Shown here in pieces: positions 31,526 to 40,096 of a stretch of 64,000 nucleotides of DNA. Below the pieces are notes generated by a model, which was not told where the DNA came from, did not search any database, and was given only the letters and a program-made list of their open reading frames with translations. How positions within the stretch are numbered: position 1 is the stretch's first letter; every line of letters starts with the position of its first letter. The stretch is taken from positions 3,472,001 through 3,536,000 of the forward strand of contig NZ_JBBOCT010000001.1 of assembly GCF_038002605.1 (NCBI RefSeq), given 5' to 3'. Source of the DNA: Bacillus sp. FSL K6-3431. Lineage in GTDB: Bacteria > Bacillota > Bacilli > Bacillales > Bacillaceae_C. The position numbers were made by a program, and so were the translations under genes.

Positions 31526-32083
31526 ATGGAAAATAGAAAGTCACAAATTATTGATTTAACACTCAAAATCATTCGAGAAAAGGGTTATTTATCTTTTAGC
31601 TATGATGACATATCAAAACAACTTGGAATAACGAAAGCAAGTATACATTATCATTTTGTAAAAAAGGAAGACTTAGGGAGCGCCATTTGTGAGAGAATAA
31701 AGGAGGGGCTGGAAAAATCATTTTTGGAGGTTAGTCGAACTTCAATTAAGATAGAAGACAAGCCACTAGAATTTATATTAAGGAGAGCCGGAAGTATAGG
31801 TAGGGATGAAGTATGTCCCCTCACCTCTTTGCAAGCAGATTTTAATTTCTTACCTGTACCAATGCAAAAGAGTGTGCAACAATTGAGTCAAATGGAAATC
31901 GACTTTTTAGTTAAACTGGTAGAGGAAATGAAAAGCAATGGAATGCTTCAATCAGCTCAAGATCCACAGGCATTGGCAATCCTTATTATATCTAGCACCA
32001 AAGGGGCACTTCAGTATAGACGGGCACTAGGAAATGATGCTTTTTCACTAGTATTTGATCAATTGAAGCATCTCTTAAAATAA
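31526..32083 (+). CDS. TetR-family transcriptional regulator, apparently leaderless
   Basis: The 185-residue product has an N-terminal helix-turn-helix (about residues 25-50, with YDDISKQLGITKASIHYHF) and a ligand-binding domain. No Shine-Dalgarno precedes the ATG and the promoter -10 box ends 6 bases upstream, so the mRNA is probably leaderless. A palindrome in the promoter spacer suggests autorepression. The fabF paralogue follows after 33 bases and is likely co-transcribed; the divergent CynX-type MFS gene may also be controlled. The ligand is unknown. Confidence 0.88.
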   Translation: MENRKSQIIDLTLKIIREKGYLSFSYDDISKQLGITKASIHYHFVKKEDLGSAICERIKEGLEKSFLEVSRTSIKIEDKPLEFILRRAGSIGRDEVCPLTSLQADFNFLPVPMQKSVQQLSQMEIDFLVKLVEEMKSNGMLQSAQDPQALAILIISSTKGALQYRRALGNDAFSLVFDQLKHLLK

Positions 32084-32116
32084 TAAACTAATGATGAGTA
32101 TAAAGGAGTTTTTCAT

Positions 32117-33352
32117 ATGGACCGTCGAGTTGTCGTAACAGGATATGGAGTAGTATCACCATTAGGCAATGATATAGGAACCTTTTGGAATAATATTAAG
32201 GCAGGAAAATCGGGTATTAAAAAAATCGAATCAGAAGATTATAAGGACATTAATACCAAGATAGGCGGTTATATTGATGATTTTGCCGCAGAACAATACC
32301 TCGATAAAAAGGAATTAGGAAAATACGATTTATTTGTACAATATGCTTACGCTGCTGCGAAACAGGCGCTAGATCAAGCGCAATTGGATTTAGAAAAAAT
32401 GAATAAAGAACGATTTGGCGTTTATGTTGGTTCTGGTATTGGTGGGATTGACACCACATTAGAAAACCATAAACTTTTAATAGAAAGAGGTAGTAGAAGA
32501 GTATCTCCATTCATGGTTCCAATGATGATTAGTAATATGGCCACTGGTATTATTGCTATAAAAACAGGTTTTAAGGGTCCAAGTTTTTCACCAGTTTCGG
32601 CTTGTGCAACGGGGAATCATGCCATTGGTGAGGCATACTTAAATATCAAGCATGGATATTCTGATGGGATACTAGCTGGAGGCGCAGAAGCCACGATTAA
32701 CCCATTATCTTTCGCTGGTTTTTCAAGAATGAGAGCTATGTCCACTCGTAATGATTTCCCAGAAAAGGCTAGTCGACCTTTTGATCGTGATCGTGATGGC
32801 TTTGTGATGTCAGAAGGCTCTGGAGTTTTATTGCTTGAAGAGTATGAACATGCTAAGCAAAGAGGGGCAACAATTTTAGGAGAGATCGTCGGTTATGGTT
32901 CAACAACGGACGCATATCATATTACTTCTCCTGATTATGAAGGAGCGGCAAGAGCGATGAAGCTAGCTCTAGATATGGGGGAAATCAATCCTAAAGATGT
33001 GGATTATATCAACGCTCACGGTACAAGCACACCTGAAGGAGATAAGTCTGAAACAAGAGCAATCAAAAGTGTCTTCGGTTCTCATGCTTATGACTTAAAG
33101 GTAAGTTCGACAAAATCAATGACAGGGCACCATTTCGGAGCAGCAGGCGGAGTCGAAGCTATCATCACGCTTAAAAGTGTGATGGAGAATATAGCACCAC
33201 CTACGATTAATTTTGAACATCCCGATGAAGAATGCGATCTTGATTATGTTCCAAATGAAGCGATACAAACAGAAATTAAATATGCCGTCTCAAACGGTTT
33301 TGGTTTTGGTGGACATAATGCAGTCTTAGCATTTAAAAAGTTTGAAGGTTAA
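32117..33352 (+). CDS. fabF: Beta-ketoacyl-ACP synthase II (FabF) paralogue
   Basis: FabF condenses malonyl-ACP with acyl-ACP in fatty acid elongation. The 411-residue product has the catalytic Cys in VSACATGNHA, His in NAHGTSTPEGD and His in KSMTGHHFGAAGG, plus the C-terminal NGFGFGGHN loop, so it should be active. AAAGGAG precedes the ATG. It stands outside any fab cluster, directly behind a TetR gene, suggesting an inducible second condensing enzyme rather than the housekeeping one. Whether a main fabHF locus exists elsewhere cannot be seen here. Confidence 0.9.
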   Translation: MDRRVVVTGYGVVSPLGNDIGTFWNNIKAGKSGIKKIESEDYKDINTKIGGYIDDFAAEQYLDKKELGKYDLFVQYAYAAAKQALDQAQLDLEKMNKERFGVYVGSGIGGIDTTLENHKLLIERGSRRVSPFMVPMMISNMATGIIAIKTGFKGPSFSPVSACATGNHAIGEAYLNIKHGYSDGILAGGAEATINPLSFAGFSRMRAMSTRNDFPEKASRPFDRDRDGFVMSEGSGVLLLEEYEHAKQRGATILGEIVGYGSTTDAYHITSPDYEGAARAMKLALDMGEINPKDVDYINAHGTSTPEGDKSETRAIKSVFGSHAYDLKVSSTKSMTGHHFGAAGGVEAIITLKSVMENIAPPTINFEHPDEECDLDYVPNEAIQTEIKYAVSNGFGFGGHNAVLAFKKFEG

Positions 33353-33556
33353 TCGGTATAACAAGTCTTCGTAGGAATGTTTTACCCAAAATAGTATATT
33401 TAAATCCGGTCTTGTAAATGTGGAGGAAATACAAGGAAGTCTAGTCATGAAAAAGAAAGGCTTTGGAACATGCACCGACATGTATAGGAGTTCCTAACTA
33501 TCGATGCGTGTTTTAACTATAGTCCTAAGAGAGATAGCATATTATCCCAATCATTA

Positions 33557-33766
33557 CTAAGACCGGACGTTTTGTTTTGTAGGCGCTATAAGTAAATTTC
33601 TCAATCTCTCAGCCGCAAAGAGAATAACTAAGACTCGCAGTGACAGCCACAGATATTCTTTCCAATCTGTTGTATTATTTTTTAATAGCGGTATCTGGTT
33701 GTATATTAAGTAGCTAAAAAATAGAAGTATCGCAATATTAACCAAGACAAACATCCATTTCCACAA
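33557..33766 (-). CDS. Small two-helix membrane protein
   Basis: TTG 33766 with AAGGAGGGTG 8 bases upstream gives a 69-residue protein with membrane segments at about residues 5-22 and 40-55 and a basic tail. The longer open frame reaches back into the neighbouring ABC fragment and is unlikely. It starts just after the end of the ABC-ATPase remnant and was probably the next gene of that transporter operon. I do not recognise the family. Confidence 0.55.
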   Translation of the reverse strand: MWKWMFVLVNIAILLFFSYLIYNQIPLLKNNTTDWKEYLWLSLRVLVILFAAERLRNLLIAPTKQNVRS

Positions 33767-33788
33767 ATGTAACACCCTCCTTATCCAT

Positions 33789-34140
33789 TCAAGAAAAAAT
33801 ATCCTCAAGATTTGGTTGATTGGCAGAAATACGATGGACGCCAATTCCAGCTTGAACAAAAAGCATAACCACTTCTCCGATCGCTTCATCATTCTGTGCA
33901 GTGAAATGGACCAAATTATCTTCTAATTCAATAGATCCCACTAGATTGCCGACTGTAGAAAGTAGTAGATTATCAGGCGTTTTAGCGACTTGCATCGAGA
34001 CATATAATGTTTCCATATATTTCGCCTGTAGTGCAGCTAGTGTTCCTTCGTTAACAATGACCCCGTCTTTCCTAATGGCGATCCGTGTACAGATTTTTTC
34101 CACGACGTTACTCGATATGAATGATTTTCCGGGAGAAAAA
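33789..34140 (-). pseudogene. 5'-truncated ABC transporter ATP-binding protein
   Basis: Only the C-terminal part of an ABC ATPase remains. Read upstream in frame, the sequence begins around PGKSFISSNVVEKICTRIAI, which corresponds to the H-loop region, and continues with KDGVIVNEGTLAALQAKY as in ABC-2 type exporters. Walker A, signature and Walker B are gone and an in-frame stop lies just upstream. The remnant would not bind ATP. The DNA beyond about 34140 belongs to something else, marking a deletion junction. Confidence 0.75.
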
Positions 34141-34409
34141 ATTACAAAAGCCTATGACCTAGATTTTAAAATGATGGATATTGTAGAAAAAGAGTTTATT
34201 GGACTTGTAGAAGTGTTGCATTTGGTATTAAGTGGAGAGTTTAGAGGATGGTATAAAGGATCTTTTATACGAAAAAGTATAGTCGTTTTATTGATAATAA
34301 GTTTTTGGCAGAAGCAAAAAACAACCACTTTACGTATAATTCCATTATTTGTGAAAAAATGTGAAACCTCCTTACTGATTATTCGTACCTAATAAGAGGG
34401 GGTGTTGGG

Positions 34410-35360
34410 ATGAGATCCGACATACACGAACGACAAATGGATTTAATGATGAAACGTAACGAGCGAAATAGAGTGAAGCGGCGACTGGATGGGTCAGAAG
34501 CACATTTGAAGGAAGCCTATGTATTACGCGAAAGACTACACAAACAGCTGACGAAGGAGCAGCAGGATGTTGCAAAACTTGGTAAATTTTCATTCGTTAA
34601 TAAAATAAATGCGTGGACCGGCAAATGGGATGAAAAAATGGAAAAGGAAATGGCGGAAGCCATGGAATCTGAGTTGAAATTTAATGAGGCCCAAAAAACA
34701 GCACTTGATCTAGAAGCCGAAACGAAAAGATTGCGGAAAGAGATGCAAAATCCCGATTTTCTCTATATTGAGGAAGAATGGGAAGACTTTTTAAAAGAAA
34801 AAGAAAGATGGATTAGACAAAATGATTCAGTTGCGAACAGTACTTTGCAAAAAATTGCTGATGAGCGTGTGACTCTACGCTCCATGCAGCGTGAAATCGA
34901 TGAAGCACATGATGCTGGCCACCAGGCAATTCGTACGCTCAATTCTGCTCTTGATAAGCTCGGTTCTGCGGAAGGAATGTCTGTGTGGGATACATTTCTT
35001 GGAGGTGGTTTACTTGTGTCCGCAATAAAGTATTCTGAGATAAACAGTTCAGGTGACCTTGTTCACCGTGCACAGCGAGCATTACGCCACTTCGAAACGG
35101 AACTGATGGACGTTCAGAACATTGCTGCAGAAATATTTACGATTAACAAGAACGATATTTTCACCTTTACGGACTTGTTCTTCGACAATATCTTTTCAGA
35201 TTGGATGGTTCATTCTCGGATTACAGATGGAAAAAGTAAGTTGAATGGTGTACTTCGAGACGTCCGCCGAGTACAAGATCAGCTTGCTCGAAAGCGTGAC
35301 AAAGTGAATCACGAACTAGAAAGGCTTGATATACAGGAGCAGGAAATCATTGTTTCGTAA
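34410..35360 (+). CDS. Coiled-coil protein of unknown function
   Basis: The 316-residue protein is almost entirely charged helix with heptad-like patterns in residues 1-120 and 140-180 and again near the end. The middle holds a short hydrophobic stretch (WDTFLGGGLLVSAIKYSEI, about residues 193-211) that could insert into a membrane or form a helical hairpin. AGAGGGGGTG precedes the ATG. It has no signal peptide. I do not recognise the family. It stands alone between broken genes. Confidence 0.75.
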   Translation: MRSDIHERQMDLMMKRNERNRVKRRLDGSEAHLKEAYVLRERLHKQLTKEQQDVAKLGKFSFVNKINAWTGKWDEKMEKEMAEAMESELKFNEAQKTALDLEAETKRLRKEMQNPDFLYIEEEWEDFLKEKERWIRQNDSVANSTLQKIADERVTLRSMQREIDEAHDAGHQAIRTLNSALDKLGSAEGMSVWDTFLGGGLLVSAIKYSEINSSGDLVHRAQRALRHFETELMDVQNIAAEIFTINKNDIFTFTDLFFDNIFSDWMVHSRITDGKSKLNGVLRDVRRVQDQLARKRDKVNHELERLDIQEQEIIVS

Positions 35361-35565
35361 TTTAAATATAGGTCTGCGGAACCCCAAATGATGTTAGCTT
35401 TCTATTGTTCTGATTCTGTTTTTTTTGAACACCCTAAAAGGAGAGGAGCTTATAGTGCTTATTCTCCTTATTTTATTGTCAACTTTAAGAAGTTCATGGG
35501 TATGTATAAAAAGATTCAATCTATATGATGGCTTCTTGAGAAGCAAAACTTTATCTATGACGTAG

Positions 35566-35664
35566 TCGGATTGGGTGATCGATATGGGACCAGAAGGAGG
35601 TGTAGCTAGACCGGAAGAGGTATCGGAATACAATGATTCTTATACTGGTGCATTTAAAAGGTGA
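35566..35664 (+). pseudogene. C-terminal remnant of a UvrA-like ABC protein
   Basis: The frame SDWVIDMGPEGGVARPEEVS followed by SYTGAFKR and a stop resembles the end of UvrA and UvrA-like excinuclease ATPases (WVIDLGPEGG ... GTPEEV ... SYTG). An in-frame stop lies directly before it and no upstream UvrA sequence is visible. It is a decayed tail of about 32 codons. Confidence 0.7.
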
Positions 35665-35686
35665 AAATTTCAAAGGGATCAGTACA

Positions 35687-35725
35687 AAAAGGAGTGCTAA
35701 ATTATAATGATTTAGTACTCCTTTT
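35687..35725. terminator. Bidirectional terminator
   Basis: AAAAGGAGTGCTAAAT pairs with ATTTAGTACTCCTTTT (one mismatch-type pair). It lies after the UvrA-like tail and before the end of the convergent SRPBCC gene. Confidence 0.82.
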
Positions 35726-35745
35726 CACTCAGAGTGAGCTCTTTA

Positions 35746-36228
35746 TTAATTTTCAGAGATATCTTTTATAGCTTGTACATATTTCGGATACCATTTTTCC
35801 CATTCGGCTTTTCGGTCCTCTATAGACTTGCCAGCGAGTAATGCTTGGATGACATCAAGGCATACATGCCATCCCGCAAGGTCTCTGGGTGTATGATCTG
35901 TAATCGTATTGATCTTCTCTTTTAATATAAGGCGGCACCCTTCTTGCTCTGGATACAGTTCAAATCGAACAACATCCTTGTCCCATGTAAATTCTAATAT
36001 AGATGTCATTTCGAGCTCGATAATTTTCATCTCTTCGAAAGTCCCATCCTGCATATCAAATTTTATAAGTCCACCCACGCTAAGATCATCAACTCGGAGC
36101 TCAGAAAACCATTTCTCCAACTTCTCGTTTTCCGTCAGCATAGCCCATACTTGTTCAACTGAATGCTTTAAATGGCGTTCATATTTAGCGATATAACCGT
36201 TTTCAACTCGATTTAAAGTAGCTATCAT
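35746..36228 (-). CDS. SRPBCC (AHSA1/START-like) family protein
   Basis: A 160-residue soluble protein of the activator-of-Hsp90 N-like fold, with the early HLKHSVEQVWAMLTENEKLEKWF segment and a final amphipathic helix (EKWYPKYVQAIKDI). Such proteins bind hydrophobic ligands; many in Bacillus are uncharacterised. ATG 36228 follows GGGAGGA, whereas the upstream in-frame start has none. A broken copy of its last part lies 1.5 kb away at 37259-37333. Confidence 0.83.
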   Translation of the reverse strand: MIATLNRVENGYIAKYERHLKHSVEQVWAMLTENEKLEKWFSELRVDDLSVGGLIKFDMQDGTFEEMKIIELEMTSILEFTWDKDVVRFELYPEQEGCRLILKEKINTITDHTPRDLAGWHVCLDVIQALLAGKSIEDRKAEWEKWYPKYVQAIKDISEN

Positions 36229-36548
36229 TTGTAATCCTCCCATTTTTCTTGGAATACTAAGGTATTTTGGATATATCATACATGATTAATCAACTTAAGC
36301 GTTAAAAAAGAGACTTATCTTAGGAAAAGAAATTAATGGTTTATAAGTGAAATCGAATGATAGCTTCTTAAGTAACATTTTTCGCCAGTGGTATTTAACT
36401 TGTGTGGTTATAGTGTTTCTATTGTAAAAGATTATATAACTATCAATATAATTATTTGCTTCTTCATCAAATCAGTTATAATAGAGTAGGATACGTTAGT
36501 AGATCAAGGATAATATTTGTTATTAATTTGATGATAGGGAGTACAAGT

Positions 36549-37190
36549 ATGACGTTAATTCAAAATTTAATCAGTTTTATCTTGCATATAGATGAACATC
36601 TGGTCGATATTATACAAATATTTGATGTTTGGTCTTATGCGATTTTATTTTTAATTGTTTTTGTGGAAACAGGTATTGTTATTTTTCCTTTTTTACCTGG
36701 GGATTCATTATTGTTTGCCAGTGGTGCCTTTGCAGCAATAGATGCTTTCAATATCGGACTTCTAGTTATTGTCTTTTTTGTCGCAGCAGTCTTAGGTGAC
36801 ACAGTCAATTATCAAATCGGAAAAAAAGTGGGGACATCCATTCCACCAAATAGTTGGTTAGGAAAAGTGATTAACCAAGAGAAAATGAAAAAGGCAGAGG
36901 ATTTCTTTAATAAACATGGTGGTAAAACGATTATCATCGCCCGTTTTATGCCATTTATTCGTACATTTGCCCCGTTTGTTGCAGGGGCTAGCCGAATGAA
37001 CTATCGTTATTTTATCATTTATAATGTAGTTGGAGCGGCGCTTTGGGTTGGATTATGTACGATGGCAGGCTATTTCTTCGGGAATTTCCCTATCATTAAA
37101 GATAACTTTTCAACCGTCCTTTTAATGATTATCTTTTTATCTGTTCTACCTGCTTTAATTGGTTTTATTAAAAGCCGTCTAGCAAAATAA
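36549..37190 (+). CDS. DedA family membrane protein
   Basis: The 213-residue product has about five hydrophobic segments and the DedA hallmarks FLPGDSLLFASGAF near residue 55 and GRFMPFIRTFAPFVAGASRM near 130. DedA proteins act as phospholipid carriers, including undecaprenyl-phosphate or phosphatidylethanolamine flipping. ATG 36549 with AGGGAG upstream is preferred over the longer frame. It is a single-gene unit with a clear terminator. Confidence 0.9.
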   Translation: MTLIQNLISFILHIDEHLVDIIQIFDVWSYAILFLIVFVETGIVIFPFLPGDSLLFASGAFAAIDAFNIGLLVIVFFVAAVLGDTVNYQIGKKVGTSIPPNSWLGKVINQEKMKKAEDFFNKHGGKTIIIARFMPFIRTFAPFVAGASRMNYRYFIIYNVVGAALWVGLCTMAGYFFGNFPIIKDNFSTVLLMIIFLSVLPALIGFIKSRLAK

Positions 37191-37216
37191 CGCTAAGATC
37201 CTCATATTCTTTGATT

Positions 37217-37252
37217 AAAATAGACATCTTCGTTTAGGAGGATGTCTATTTT
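37217..37252 (+). terminator. Terminator after the DedA gene
   Basis: AAAATAGACATC pairs with GATGTCTATTTT. The hairpin lies 27 bases after the stop. Confidence 0.83.
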
Positions 37253-37258
37253 CTATCA

Positions 37259-37333
37259 TTATTTTATAAAGGTCTTATTTATAGCCTGTGCATATTTCAG
37301 ATAGCTATTAAACCATTGGCTTTTCGGTCCCCG
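37259..37333 (-). pseudogene. Broken duplicate of the SRPBCC gene 3' end
   Basis: On the minus strand the sequence encodes DRKA, then after a one-base loss WFNSYLKYAQAINKTFIK and a stop. This matches DRKAEWEKWYPKYVQAIKDI at the end of the SRPBCC gene at 35746. Only about 24 codons survive and the frame is shifted. Confidence 0.72.
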
Positions 37334-37426
37334 GTTATGAGCCACTCACTGAATTACTGTCCACATATCCCTTTTCTAAAGGGTATTCCTACGGGCCTTG
37401 GTTTTCTTTTCCGAACTATGTGCTGA

Positions 37427-38080
37427 TCAAGATCTCCCAGGTGTTAGTCCGCTCATTAAGAATTGTATCGTTCTTTCCAATTCCTCATTTTCATTCCAAT
37501 CGGCCCCGGGCGCAATGACATACTTGGTCATGAAATAGCCAATAATTGTCGAAGCTGTTAAGCGGATTACAGTATCGCTCGGCAGATCAATAATTTGTTC
37601 TTTCGCTTGGTAGTGTTCAATAATTTCTTTAAAGCGCGTCATGACTTTAATGCCAATATGCTCGATAAATTGCTCTTTTAACTCAGGGTGAAATGGAATT
37701 TCTTGTATTAAAATGCGAACGATCGGTAAATTATTTTTAAGAAACTTCGCACGGTTTTCAATCATGGCACGCACGAATGCTTCAAAGTTTTCATAGCGAT
37801 GATCTAATACCTTATTTAAATCTTTAATGACGATGGGAGCCATCAACTTTACCATCATCGGCGAGACAATCGACAACAATAAATCCTTTTTCGTTTTATA
37901 ATGTCTGAAAATTGTTCCTTCTGCTACCCCAGCTTTTTTGGCGATTTCACTTGTTGAGGTAGCAGCGAAGCCTTTTTCAGCAAAGGCTTCAGTTGCGGCA
38001 GCTAAAATGTTCTGTTGTTTTTCCGTTAAGCCTTCTTTTTGTAAAAAAATTTCTTCTAAGTTTTGATCTTGTTTAGACAT
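37427..38080 (-). CDS. TetR-family regulator of the ABC-2 exporter operon
   Basis: The 217-residue product has an N-terminal helix-turn-helix (about residues 38-62, STSEIAKKAGVAEGTIFRHY) and a TetR C-terminal domain. It is the third gene of the operon formed with the ABC permease and ATPase upstream. Paired GTGATTACTCAC sites before the ATPase gene are its likely operators, giving substrate-induced autoregulation. Confidence 0.9.
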   Translation of the reverse strand: MSKQDQNLEEIFLQKEGLTEKQQNILAAATEAFAEKGFAATSTSEIAKKAGVAEGTIFRHYKTKKDLLLSIVSPMMVKLMAPIVIKDLNKVLDHRYENFEAFVRAMIENRAKFLKNNLPIVRILIQEIPFHPELKEQFIEHIGIKVMTRFKEIIEHYQAKEQIIDLPSDTVIRLTASTIIGYFMTKYVIAPGADWNENEELERTIQFLMSGLTPGRS

Positions 38081-38153
38081 TTGTCTACTCCTTTATGCCT
38101 TCTATCTTTTTAATATTAAAGCATTTCCGGATAGGATGGAATAACAGTCTATG

Positions 38154-39182
38154 TTATATCTTCCTATACTTACGGAGTGCCAAGATGTTCAACGTCACAA
38201 ATAAAAGAGAGAAGCCGATTAACGCTAGAATATTCATGTAAATATCTCCCCAGCCATATCCTCTAACCATAACATTTCTTAATGCATCAGCGGCGTAATA
38301 TAAAGGGGTGAATGGTCCAATCCAGCTCAGCCATTTAGATATAGTATCCAGGTTAAACAACCCGGAAAAGAAAATCTGTGGAATAACAATGATCGGAATA
38401 AATTGCATCATTTGCAGCTCATTATTGGCAAAAGCAGATAATAAAATACCGAGTGTGAGTGCAGTTAATGAGAGAAGTAAGGTAATCAATAATACATAGC
38501 CAAATGAACCTTCCATGACCATCCCAAGCACATAAATGACGTACGTAGCGATGATTGTTGATTGAATCGTCGCAAAGATACCAAAACCAAGCAGATATCC
38601 AGTTACGATTTCCCATCTGCGTAGCGGGCTAGAAAGCAGCCTGTCAAGTGTTCCAGTTGTACGCTCACGCAAGAATGAAACTCCTGCGATGAGAAAAACA
38701 AAGAAGAATACAAAAAAGCCAAGCAGCACAGGTCCAAAGTAATCGAATTGTCCCAACTCACTAGAACCGTGCAAATAGTCGATTTTTAGCTCAGCAGAAG
38801 AATTTTTTGCCTGTTCCGATGGTAAAGCAGTTTGCAACCATTTCATGACAGACCCAGTTACACTTGGGTCGCTACCTTCAAGAAAAATAGCTGGATACTT
38901 GTTTTCAAATGTAAGATAGACATCCAAATCTTGATTGACCAAGTCTTTCTTTGCCTCATTTACATTGCTGTATTCCGTAATATCTGCATCTTCAAAACTT
39001 ATCTGATCTGCAAGTATTTCCGGGATATTGACTAATCCAATTTTCGGAACGTAGTCATCGCCATTAAATACTAAATGCATCATTGATAAGACAAGGATGG
39101 GAGCGAAAATAAGCAATCCCATCGTGCGTTTATCCCTCACGATTTGGCGCAGTATTCTTATAACTAAAGCAATAACTCTCAT
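38154..39182 (-). CDS. ABC-2 type exporter permease
   Basis: The 342-residue protein has one N-terminal membrane segment, a large extracytoplasmic domain (about residues 45-165) and five C-terminal membrane segments with the ABC-2 motif FLRERTTGTLDRLLSSPLRRWE after the second. This is the YhgE/YadH-like layout of drug or lipid exporters. It overlaps the upstream ATPase gene by 4 bases. Confidence 0.9.
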   Translation of the reverse strand: MRVIALVIRILRQIVRDKRTMGLLIFAPILVLSMMHLVFNGDDYVPKIGLVNIPEILADQISFEDADITEYSNVNEAKKDLVNQDLDVYLTFENKYPAIFLEGSDPSVTGSVMKWLQTALPSEQAKNSSAELKIDYLHGSSELGQFDYFGPVLLGFFVFFFVFLIAGVSFLRERTTGTLDRLLSSPLRRWEIVTGYLLGFGIFATIQSTIIATYVIYVLGMVMEGSFGYVLLITLLLSLTALTLGILLSAFANNELQMMQFIPIIVIPQIFFSGLFNLDTISKWLSWIGPFTPLYYAADALRNVMVRGYGWGDIYMNILALIGFSLLFVTLNILALRKYRKI

Positions 39183-39910
39183 GCTTGAGCACCTCCATAG
39201 ACAAGAAAGGCTTCTTCAATAGTATCTGAATTTGTCTGTTCTTTAAGTTCATTAGGAGTTCCTATTGCAATAAGTCGTCCTTCCCGCATAAGGGCTAATC
39301 GGTCACATTTTTCGGCTTCATCCATGACATGAGTAGTCACAATTAACGTCGTCCCTTTTTTCTTTAATTTATAAAAGGCATCCCAAATGCTTTTCCTTAA
39401 AACTGGATCGATGCCAACTGTAGGTTCATCTAGAATCAACATCTCAGGTTCGTGAAGAAGTGCGATTGCCAGTGAAAGTCTTCTTTTCATTCCTCCAGAG
39501 TAGTTAGAGACTAACTTGGTAAGATGATCTGAAAGTTGGACAAGTTCCATCACTTCTTTTATTCTTCGAGATTGTTTCTCACCTTTTAGTCCATATAAAG
39601 TTGAGAAAAATTGTAGGTTTTCCTTGGCAGACAGTTCTTCATATAAAGCATCAGATTGAGCCATATACCCAATTCTGTTAATGAGACTTAATGTTGGCAT
39701 TTTCTCTTGAAAAATAAAATTTTCACCTGACGTAGGGTTATCTAGTCCAGATAACTGCTTTACTAATGTAGTTTTTCCAGCACCTGATGGTCCGAGAAGT
39801 CCAAATATTTCACCTTTGTTAATTTCTAAGTTAATATCTTCGAGTACTTGGTGTTTACCAAACCTTTTTGAAACTTGACGAATAGATACACAAATATTAT
39901 CTGTATTCAT
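39179..39910 (-). CDS. ABC-2 type exporter ATP-binding protein
   Basis: A 243-residue ATPase with Walker A GPSGAGKTT, Q-loop YMAQSDALYEEL, signature NYSGGMKRRLS, Walker B LILDEPTVGIDP and the H-loop VTTHVMDEAE. The GGMKRR signature and DEPTVGIDP are typical of drug or antibiotic exporters. ATG 39910 follows GAGGCGG; the longer frame is rejected because it covers the operator. It opens the ATPase-permease-TetR operon. Confidence 0.92.
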   Translation of the reverse strand: MNTDNICVSIRQVSKRFGKHQVLEDINLEINKGEIFGLLGPSGAGKTTLVKQLSGLDNPTSGENFIFQEKMPTLSLINRIGYMAQSDALYEELSAKENLQFFSTLYGLKGEKQSRRIKEVMELVQLSDHLTKLVSNYSGGMKRRLSLAIALLHEPEMLILDEPTVGIDPVLRKSIWDAFYKLKKKGTTLIVTTHVMDEAEKCDRLALMREGRLIAIGTPNELKEQTNSDTIEEAFLVYGGAQA

Positions 39911-39929
39911 TTGATCCGCCTCTTTTCTA

Positions 39930-39992
39930 TAGTGAGTAATCACTCACTATTATAGTAACGTTTCTGTTAATGGGTGTAAAGTGATTACTCAC
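39930..39992. promoter_or_regulatory. Paired TetR operator sites
   Basis: The 12-mer GTGATTACTCAC occurs at 39981-39992 and, inverted, at 39932-39943. The first copy is embedded in a longer palindrome with AGTGAG and CTCACT arms (39931-39948). Both lie just upstream of the ABC exporter operon. Confidence 0.78.
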
Positions 39993-40096
39993 ATTGATAT
40001 AAACTTTCATAAATGAGGAGAATAATATTTGGATAAGTGTTCCAATTGCCTTAATATAAAAGAATATACCTAAAATAAAAAAACGAGGTGAAGAAA

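Noticed and set aside
33901..34392. 163-codon plus-strand frame
   Set aside because: Its first part is antisense to the ABC ATPase remnant and its last part has low-complexity composition without a ribosome site. The middle (34110-34250) is noted as unassigned in the findings.
35394..35633. 79-codon minus-strand frame
   Set aside because: It is antisense to the UvrA-like tail, has no ribosome site and resembles no family.
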